Positions 56,116-64,000 of a stretch of 64,000 nt of DNA are shown piece by piece. A model generated the notes under the pieces. It was not told where the DNA came from. It worked only from the letters and a program-made list of their open reading frames with translations, and ran no database searches. Position 1 is the first letter of the stretch; each line of letters starts with the position of its first letter. This stretch comes from Litomosoides sigmodontis. Its lineage: Eukaryota; Nematoda; Chromadorea; Rhabditida; Onchocercidae. The translations under genes and the position numbers were made by a program. The DNA lies in assembly GCA_963070105.1 (NCBI GenBank), contig OY718807.1, forward strand, positions 4,499,001 to 4,563,000, given 5' to 3'.

Positions 56116-57081
56116 TTCTCTGCTTGTTGTTCGTTTGAAATTGCTGTTAGCAACTTTCTAACAAATTTGTTAAATGTTAGCAACAATTGTTAACAAATTT
56201 GTTTAGAAGTTGAGAAGGCTATATTGAAAGTTAGGAAAGGATAATTTGTTAGCACTTGACGATCATAAGTTGTTCCGCGCCATAAATTTTGCTTTGTTAA
56301 TTTCTTAGTTTTGATTATTTTAATATGCTAATTTCAACTTTGATATGTTAAGATTGCAAAGTACTAAAACATAGGGGGGCAAGTTGGCTGCAAATTGCAA
56401 TACGTTACTGTGATTGAGCACATTCCGTCATTACTAAAAGATGTGTTTGCAGAGGACTGAGTTCAATCAATCAGTTCAAACTTTCACTGCTTTATGATAG
56501 GTTAGAAAGTAAATGGAATTTAAATGAAATGGTAATAAACTCACTGAGCGCTGCAAGATTACGAAATAATTTAACGCTCATTTCCAAAGTGAATTCTGTG
56601 CTGTAATTAATTTCTAACGATATTTTCTAAATTTTTAATTTGACATGAAAGCATTCCAATCAAACTCTTTCCTCTCATTTCCATGCATTCCAACTGAATT
56701 GTTTCCTCTCAGTTCTGATAACATTTCATTTCAAATTTCAGTATTTCCACTATTTGCACGTGAGGTGTTCTTTAGCGTGAATGCGCTAAAGGAATCTTAC
56801 TGTAAATATTTTAATATTTGAGAGTTTCATCCTTTCATAGTAAATTTTGCCAGTGTTTGTAAATGTTTTCAGCAATTTCAATAGCTAACACTCAGCTTTC
56901 CATTTGCATGGATTAATGCAATGCACTAATTCAAATTTCATTAGTACATTTTTGCAATCGTTGCAAGCGTTTGACACTAAAATCTATTAAAAATTATTCA
57001 TTACAGTCAGAAATCATCAAAAATGCACGATTTTGTTGAAAATTTTCACAGTTTGGAAGTAATGTTGTGAAATGTGCTCAG
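56116..57081. other. Intergenic, nothing seen
   Basis: About 1 kb of AT-rich sequence between convergent astacin and sHSP genes. Contains short repeats of the TTAGCAACTT / TTTGTTAA kind (56140-56210). Confidence 0.4.
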
Positions 57082-58215
57082 TCAGTGATTGCTTCTTCCT
57101 GTATGACTTCCGGTGGAATCACTACGCTTGGACTGTCGTTGATCCGCGTTGCGTGTCTGAATTGGAATGTTTCGCGTTGGAGTCAGTGGTGCAACGTTCT
57201 TCTTTCGAGCACTTATCTCCAGAATACCGTTGTCTGAACATTTCTTGCTTCTTCACGTAAATTATTCACGTTAAGTGGTTATTCTCCTCTCTTCGTCACA
57301 ATCGCTATTTATTGGTTATGACGGCTTATCAGCTTCATAGGATAAGTATATTTGTAAAATATATAGTGTTGAGTCAGAAAATAGCTATTCACTTTCATCG
57401 TTCTATCAGAAGTGGGGTTTTCTTACAAAGTCAATGAGCACCTCACGTTTCACCACGTTCCGCTCTTCAATAATCTTCTAATAAGTTTTAGTTGAAATTT
57501 ATAATTTCTAACAAATCGCAAAAGGTACCCTTTAAATGAGAAGTCAATGTAGTATCATCGACATCATCGGGCAAAGTGAATCGGCGGACGAAGTGTCGTT
57601 CAATTAAGCCGTGCTGATCACGTCGCTGCCGTTGATGTCCTTCAACTGAAAGCTCCCCGTGACGCACACTGACTTTCAAGTCTCCCAGATGAAACTGCGA
57701 CACGTCCATTTCTACGGCAAATTTTTCCGTGTCATTGACGATCTGATAAGACAAAGTACACGCAATCTTTGCAAACTTTAATTCATTTGCATCCCTTTCC
57801 GTTGTCAGTAATTCACTGTAAAGTGCTAAAAAAAGAGCATAAAAGAGTCAACGTTGAAATTCTTTCACGTCGATTATAGTCTGTAATACTTTGCGCTTTT
57901 TTCATTTTAAACGCTGAGCTGGAAGATGAAGACCATTCGCAAGCGCCACTGATACTTCCTCCGAGCTTACGTTTCATATTGCGCACGTACCTGTCCAACC
58001 GAACTACCGAAATTGTGTTGAAATGGTGCCGCATCCACGGCTGAACCACTCCAGCCAATCCCCAGCTGGCGGTATTGTTGCTCTAAGCCACTGAATAAAC
58101 TTTCAAACATTCGTCTAAGTGTTTCGTTGAATGACATAAAGTCCGTATCATTGAAGTACGGCCGCCGACGACCAGACGGCTGAGCATCACGGTGCTGTTC
58201 CGGTGGATTACTCAT
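57082..58215 (-). CDS. Small heat-shock protein (alpha-crystallin/Hsp20 family)
   Basis: ATP-independent chaperone that holds unfolding proteins. Exons on the minus strand: 58215-57991, 57742-57529, 57233-57082; phases 0 and 1; 196 residues. Order: N-terminal arm (MSNPPEQHRDAQPSGRRRPY..., Arg/Gln-rich, FNETLRRMFESLF); alpha-crystallin domain from about residue 76 (DTEKFAVEMDVSQFHLGDLK, VRHGELSVEGHQ, HGLIERHFVRRFTLPDDVDD, SHLKDNGILEISARKK); then the C-terminal IxI anchor as NIPIQ and a basic Ser/Arg/Gln tail. DNGILEISA matches the NGVLxIxAP strand of the family, which fixes the last exon at 57233. A nearer acceptor at 57465 would give a different end lacking that strand (see rejected). The ATG used is the first in frame. 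Confidence 0.92.
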
Positions 58216-58509
58216 CAGTTTCCGATCGCTATTCAAACTTTAAGTGGTTTATTGGGCTAAATAATTTCAAAAATTGATTGAAATTCCGGGAGAATTTTAT
58301 GAATTTTAGGAAGATTTTATAGTAACTCATCTATCCCATATTTTAGAGATCCATTATTATTCATTCATCCCTAATAAATCGATCATCAACTAACTTCCAA
58401 TTATTTCTTGGATTTTTTTTCAATCAAATGATTTCAAGAAAATACCCTTCTAATGGGATGAGTGCTTCTTTTAAAAAATTTTTTTTAATTCCAAGCTATG
58501 TGCCACTAA
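58216..58509. other. sHSP upstream region
   Basis: The promoter of the sHSP gene should lie here. GAA/TTC-like triplets occur near 58280-58310 but no clean heat-shock element (nGAAnnTTCn repeats) was found. Confidence 0.3.
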
Positions 58510-58690
58510 CTAGTTCACTCTCAAAGCATATATTGGAGTAACCAGTCCAACTCCCAGTATCACTAATGAAATGAATGCTAAAGCGTCATGCGTCGTTTTA
58601 TTCTCTTTTCGGCAAAAACGACCGCTCTGCAGAATCATCCAAATTCTCTTCGTCACCCTTGACGTGACAGGCACCGTACCACTCCGCCAT
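58510..58690 (-). pseudogene. Candidate small membrane protein split over two frames
   Basis: After a TTTCTTAAG acceptor, ATG at 58690 opens MAEWYGACHVKGDEENLDDS and ends after 30 residues. The next frame continues at the same place with RKENKTTHDALAFISLVILG, then VGLVTPIYALRVN and a stop at 58510: one clear membrane span. One base must be skipped, most simply in the run of five T (TTTTT in the minus-strand reading, near 58617), to join them into 59 residues. Could be an assembly error in a homopolymer, a real frameshift, or a chance pair of ORFs. Family unknown. Confidence 0.3.
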
Positions 58691-59808
58691 CTTAAGAAAT
58701 TAAACAGTAAGAAAATAAAGAAAAGCAGTACGACTACTGGTAACTTTGGATCAGTATTTAATTTCCTTTCATTACAAATTCACAGTGCAAAGAGAGCGGA
58801 AACATGCAACTTTGGTTTTTGATCGTATACAACATGAAAGTTTGATTTTGAAGATTGCATTGATCTATGAAATGCAAATTTTATTGATTAATATATTTCG
58901 TTGCTTAAATTTTTTAAAGATAACAAATTTGGCAAAAGTTCACTAAAATTTTAAGGAAAAAATCCTATAAAACTTCAAACTTAATATTATATTAAATTTC
59001 TCCATTTTTTGAATTATCATTGATATACAAGTATTTGTATATCCATTACTGATAACTGTACTGCTCATTGTTTTCCATTGTTTGACTGTACGCTTCACAC
59101 ATTTGTTGATACATTATGAAATAAAATTTTAATTTTATGAATAAATGAAAAAAGGTGAGATACAATCTTACTTGCTAACCGAACAACGTTGCAAATTTTA
59201 CTGTCAGAAAAAGAGTGGAAGAAAATTGCACAAAAGCGTTAAACTTCATTATTTCCCAAAATTAAAGGATAAATTAAATTCAAATTAGAATAATTTATTC
59301 ATATTTTGATATTTCACAACGAAAATCTCTTCTTTTTTCGCTTTTTAAAGGTATTATTAATGCACTGAGTGGTTTGATAGCAAACATCCCACAACGACGA
59401 AACACTGTTTATTATTCAAATACCTCAAAATCCTTTTTTCCACTTTCAGAGAATGTAATAGGAGTAGTAGGGAAATACGTACACATGTAGGATGTAACCA
59501 GTTTTTGGAAATTTTTCATAGAACCATTCACAAATCTCATGAAAGAACGTAATCAGCCGTTGCGTTTTTGTGATATTATCTCCTTCCGCTTTCAAACGCC
59601 TAAAAGCTCAGAGAATTAATTGATTAATTAATTAATATTTACCCGACAAATTACACATAGCTTATCTTGCAGTAAGAAAGAACAGCAGAGAGATAATGCC
59701 TTATTAGTATATCATTTTAAAGTAATATTTCCTCCCAACCCTATCATTGTCACCACCCCTCTCGTCCTGAAGTAAAAATGTAAAATGATAGCTTGCCAGG
59801 CTTAAGTA
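58691..59808. other. Intergenic, nothing seen
   Basis: About 1.1 kb of AT-rich sequence without a supported feature. Confidence 0.4.
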
Positions 59809-62800
59809 TTACGGAAAAACTGACCAGTCAGGAACGGCTTTTTCCGGTGCTATTGCCCTCGGAATAAAGCAGTTAGCTCGGTAGTGCTTGCCAATTTTGG
59901 TGATATTTGCAAATTCTGCGCCAATCCTTTTCAAACACTCAAATTTTCCACTCGAACTTCCGCCATTATCGAATTGTAGCAGCGCTGGAATGTACGTTTT
60001 CCCACTCGAATGCCATCGCCAATTACCGACTATACTGGAAATTTTCAAGAAATTTTTTTTTAATTTATCACTTTTTCATTAGAAATTTTCAGGTTGGAAG
60101 TCCGAGGAAGAAAAGGTCATCGTCCTGTACATTGAAGTTCTGGACGTCGGAACTCACCTGTAAGGTATGAATGCACATTTATTATTGCAATATTGTGTGA
60201 TACATAATGCTCCCATAATATTATTGTCAGTAGCATAGTAGTTCTCCAGCTGCCGCGAAAGCTCGTCGAAAAAACATTCTGATCTCAAATGACACTATCA
60301 TTTATTTGATTTCATTTAAATTATTGCAGAAATTCGAAATTTCAGTGTGTTTTGAATTTCAATTTACCCCTCCCAACATTTTAAACAACCCCATTACTGA
60401 CGCATTTGCAAGAAATGGCTTATCACTAATGTTGATGGACGAATTGTGAAGTATAAATTGAAATTTGGATGGAAAGAAGAAAAAGCGACAGCTAACTTAG
60501 GGCCTCCCTTGACGAAGAAATATCCGCCAGCGATCATTTCAATCAACAAACCCTTGTCACCTTCTTGATCGAAAAGTAGGTTACCATCTAAGCCCAACAT
60601 TTGCCGAGTATCTGTTCCGTAAAAAAAGAAAGAACATCGTTAACTTAACCTTCCTAATGATGACGCCTAATACAGTTAATTACCTAGCAGCTATGAACTC
60701 AATTTTCCAGTTCTTTAGAGATTGCATACAACAGAAAAGAACTTTTTAAATATGCTTTGACTACACGTGTTGCACGTCTCAGACAACCAATTTCTTACGT
60801 ACTCGCAATTTCGAACAGATTTTTACGCCAGTAAGTGTCCGGTTGGACTATCCAAAAATCATGGCCCATACTGGCTAAATAAGCACATAATTTTGCACGG
60901 AAATATTGAAACATTTGATAGCGGCTATCGCCCACTTCAAATTGCATGTGCTAGAAAACAGGAGGTGAAGCACAAATGATGCAGACAGGAAGCGGAATGA
61001 CGAAACCGGATAATGTCACATATGGAGTGGAATTTACACAAATCTCTCCCTCTCAGTGAAGCGTAAAGCAATGAATAGTAAAAGCAATGTTTTTTTAAAA
61101 GTTACCATTTCAGGTAATGGCCAAAAAATAACTTTAATTTGCGGCCACACTGCGCGAATTGTGCTGTAGGTGGTGCGGTCAAATGAAAATATCAGAAGCC
61201 TTCGATGGATGCTTGAGAAATTGACCACATTGCACAACCAATTTAAGGTCAAATTTAGTGCGTACTAAAAAGCTAATAAATAAGAGCCGAGCAAATTTCT
61301 CAACACTTCTTATTTGTGAACTGATTGGAGTGCAACGAATGCTCACCGTATTAAGCATCAGAACTGCCGGGACATCGTCGGTCTCCGATAAAAGCTGAAA
61401 TTGAAAGAGGAAAATGAGTGGCTAAATGAAATATTAGTTAAATGATTTGCCAGTTTGTTTAGTCTAATTAATAATTTCACAGATTTCAGTGCTATCTGTT
61501 TACTTTCGTATTCAATTTTACAATGTATTACTTCTGCCTAAAACAGACGCTTTTAGTTTTTCCTTCTCAGTAAAATTGTTGAAAATTTGAAAATTTTGCC
61601 TTTTTTCAAATTGCTTGTTAATGAAAGGTTTATTTCTCATTTCAAATATCATTAAATCATTAAACACTCTGTTGTCATTGTAATCTGCTAAAATTGGAAG
61701 ATTTATTATCAATTATTTGAAACGAAATGAACGGAATAAAAAACGGAAAGATTACGCGTTGCAAAATGTGATTATTACGGAACGTATCCGTGCGGAATGC
61801 CTTCTTATGGTTGTGTATGCCAAGTAGTCCGTTATAACTTAGTAAGAATTTCTCACGGAAAACGTATAGTGTGAAATAATAAAATAGCACATAACGCAAT
61901 TTGAACTCTAGCAATTTCATAATTACAACCGTTTTCTGCACTTATCGTAGGGAAAACGCTTCGAAGTTCCTTTCCAGTACTTTTTCCCTCAAAATTGAAA
62001 TTATTTTAAAAAAAAAAGGTTATGAAGTTGTGAGGACGGAGGAAAGTGTAAATTTCACTAATCATGGAAGTGGAGTGACTGCAACAAGGAATTTCTCGAC
62101 GTCCAACATCAGTTATATATTTGAAAATGAGGACAAATTATTAATGTAAAAGTTGAGTTAATGTGATAAAATGCTGATGTTATCAGAGACTAGAAGTAGC
62201 ACTGTAAGTCGTTGACATCATTTTGTGATGGAATAATGTCGTTGGAGCTGAAACATCGGATATTTCAAAATCTTTTTTGAAGATAATCTTCCCTTTCAAA
62301 TTGCTAAATGTGAAATTGAAGTTGTGGCTTTTAAAATCCATTCCAAAAAAAAGTAAATAGAAGTGAAAGGTGTTGAAAATGCTAAAATTAGGTGTGAAAA
62401 AGATTTTTGGATAAATTGAGTGAGAGCAGTGATTCCTCAAGGAATAAGTTGTGAAGTAATTGTTTGCTTCCATGAGTGTATTCATAGCAACAATTTTGTT
62501 ATTCATTGCAGTGATAAGTGATAAGGCTCAGGTCTTTTATCATTGAAATACGAAAATAACATAAGTTAGATAATAATTGGAAAGAAGAATACTACTTTCA
62601 TTTGAAATGTGAAGACAGAGTGACGAAATAGCAAATGAGAATGTGAAAAAACATTGTCATTAGTGAAAAATTAAACTGCCAGTTTAGAGTGATATAAAGA
62701 ACATAAAATGAATTGATAACTAGCAGACATAAGGTACCTATGGAATAGTGAAGTCAACAAAATAGTACAACAGTTTTAAGCTTCCAAATTTAATCAGCAA

Positions 62801-63987
62801 GCAGAGAAATACGATATTTAAGATATAATTCGAAGTATTCGTCGATAGTGACGCTCTGCATTCGTTTTTTCCTCCTTCTCTTACGTGTGTATATGAAAAG
62901 CTTCATCTACGGATGAAGCCACGAAGAAAGAAGCTAAGTTGAGCATCACATACAATTTCAGTTGTCTTTAAATTTGACTCTTTTTAAGCAGCAAATGCTT
63001 ACCATCTCATATGTAATGGATAGTACCATGCAAATAACTTCACATCACTAACAATTAGCAAGCCTACTATTATTAATATCAACAAGTGGGTCGTGTTTTA
63101 CCCGATTAATAATTACCTGAATTCAACTTATGTATATATGAGAAAAATCATGCACAAAATAAGTATAGTTGTAGGATCGATATTATTTGGAACAACATTT
63201 ATGTTTCATAAGTTTGTAGCAAAGTATCAGAGCAAACATAATAGCAACCAGCACAAAATAGCATCCGTAAACGATGAACTGAAAATTTATACGTTTAATT
63301 ATAACAATCGCTACCTGGAAAAGCTCATCTACCAATATCCAACCAATTTATTCCACTTAATTGCACTTTCTAAATGCCTTATTTGCGCAGCTCATTGCTT
63401 CACTTGCTGTTCTATTTCTTGAATATATTAGTTGATGTTAGGAAGATAAGTCATATTGCATTATAATGAGAACCTGTGTTCGGATTGGTAAAGAGAGTCC
63501 ACGTTTGTCCGCTACTGCAAATGTAAGAATGGTTTGTAAGAACAAAGCCAGAAAGGTATCCCAACCAAATATCAGTCCGTAGCTTGTAGAATCTAATTGC
63601 ATTGCAATGTTCGTACTAAATTGAGAATTGTGATTTTAGCATATTTATAAATTTCCACCAGTTTCGAATATGAATTTGGCTTTAAGTGCGTGCCAAATTA
63701 ATCGAATGGTAAATTGAAATGGTAGGTAGCTGTTTACACAAATAGGAATAATTAATTATTGCAAAAATGAAGCTAGAAATTATGTGTCAAAACATTAGTG
63801 ATAATTAGACAAAACCAAAAAACCTTGCGACCGTTATCAGAAGGTGATAAATAGTTATCACAACAACGTAGAGTACGTAACTAATATAAATAATTTCCGT
63901 TTGGGCCATAATAATAAGAAAAACAGCAATAAAGGTTGATGTAACGAGTAACACATGTTCTCCTCGTTTTGACCAATTCACGTTCAT
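59809..63987 (-). CDS. Glycosyltransferase-like protein (Nucleotid_trans, PF03407 type)
   Basis: Putative Golgi type II nucleotide-sugar transferase of a family expanded in nematodes. Secure exons on the minus strand: 61394-61347, 61264-61106, 60950-60803, 60611-60497, 60283-60158, 60034-59809; phases fit; 273 residues. Seen: AVLMLNTYALNLTLNWLCN; LLIFSFDRTTYSTIRAVWP; VGDSRYQMFQYFRAKLCAYL; HDFWIVQPDTYWRKNLFE; GGYFFVKGGPK; LENYYATDNNIMGALC; FIPYSIVGNWRW; ALLQFDNGG; LKRIGAEF. The order and spacing match the PF03407 family as I recall it. In place of a DxD the loop reads QPDT; the acceptor and metal are unknown. A possible first exon at 63987-63877 (MNVNWSKRGEHVLLVTSTFI..., one membrane span, phase 0 end, after a GGTACAG acceptor) would supply the signal anchor, but the link over 2.5 kb is tentative. 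Confidence 0.75.
61395..63876. other. Long intron or intergenic stretch before the glycosyltransferase core
   Basis: About 2.5 kb. Several open stretches on both strands (for example 61901-62149 plus, 62183-62506 minus, 63093-63422 plus) have AT-driven composition and no splice-supported continuation. If the exon at 63877-63987 belongs to the gene, this is its first intron, perhaps with a stem-region exon I could not find. Confidence 0.3.
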
Positions 63988-64000
63988 ATACTGTACCAAA

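Noticed and set aside
57406..57464. Alternative last exon of the small heat-shock protein (ERNVVKREVLIDFVRKPHF)
   Set aside because: It is in phase, but would remove the NGxLxI strand and the IxI motif, both found in the exon at 57082-57233, which also fits the phase. It might be a rare isoform.

Overview
This window reads as nuclear DNA of a nematode. It is AT-rich. Genes are split into many short exons, and several start codons sit a few bases after a strong TTTCAG-type acceptor, as at spliced-leader addition sites. The protein set is nematode-like, including an astacin with EGF, CUB and TSP1 modules and a Gly-rich ATPase inhibitor of MAI type. Intron sizes and base composition would fit a clade III (spirurid or filarial) parasite, but that is inference. 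All gene models were built by hand from reading frame, splice-site phase and family recall; no search was run.

Layout. 1-1.6 kb: 5' part of RuvB-like 2/reptin (-), running off the left edge. 3.7-14.4 kb: a BET protein of the BRD4 type (+) with two bromodomains, AT-hook-like motifs, NET domain, Ser/Asp tract and C-terminal P-TEFb-interaction motif. 15.4-16.4 kb: part of an unrecognised gene (+). 16.9-24.2 kb: organellar Na+/H+ exchanger of the NHE6/7/9 (nhx-5) type (+) with two possible last exons. 24.9-26.2 kb: mitochondrial F1-ATPase inhibitor IF1 (-). 26.7-28.5 kb: small single-span membrane protein (+). 29-32 kb: a non-coding block present in two long copies and one partial copy. 32.3-36.4 kb: three minus-strand genes, an L10K/UPF0390 protein, COQ4 and a DNL-type zinc-finger Hsp70 escort protein. 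38.2-41.4 kb: CPEB (-). 43.8-44.3 kb: RAMP4/SERP1 (+). 46.0-47.4 kb: a very long ATT microsatellite. 48.6-56.1 kb: the astacin metalloprotease (+). 57.1-58.2 kb: small heat-shock protein (-). 59.8-64 kb: a glycosyltransferase-like protein (-).

Functional links are loose, as is usual in animal DNA. IF1, COQ4 and the DNL zinc-finger protein are all mitochondrial. The last two lie head-to-tail with about 0.3 kb between them and could share a transcript. Reptin and the BET gene diverge from one 2.1 kb region and both act on chromatin.

The most notable observation is in the BET gene. Two consecutive 120-nt exons, both phase 0 and only 44 nt apart, each encode the last part of bromodomain 1, including the acetyl-lysine-binding Asn, but with different binding-loop residues. 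They look like mutually exclusive exons that would switch reader specificity. The same gene also carries the sequence features of a BRD4-like short/long isoform switch.
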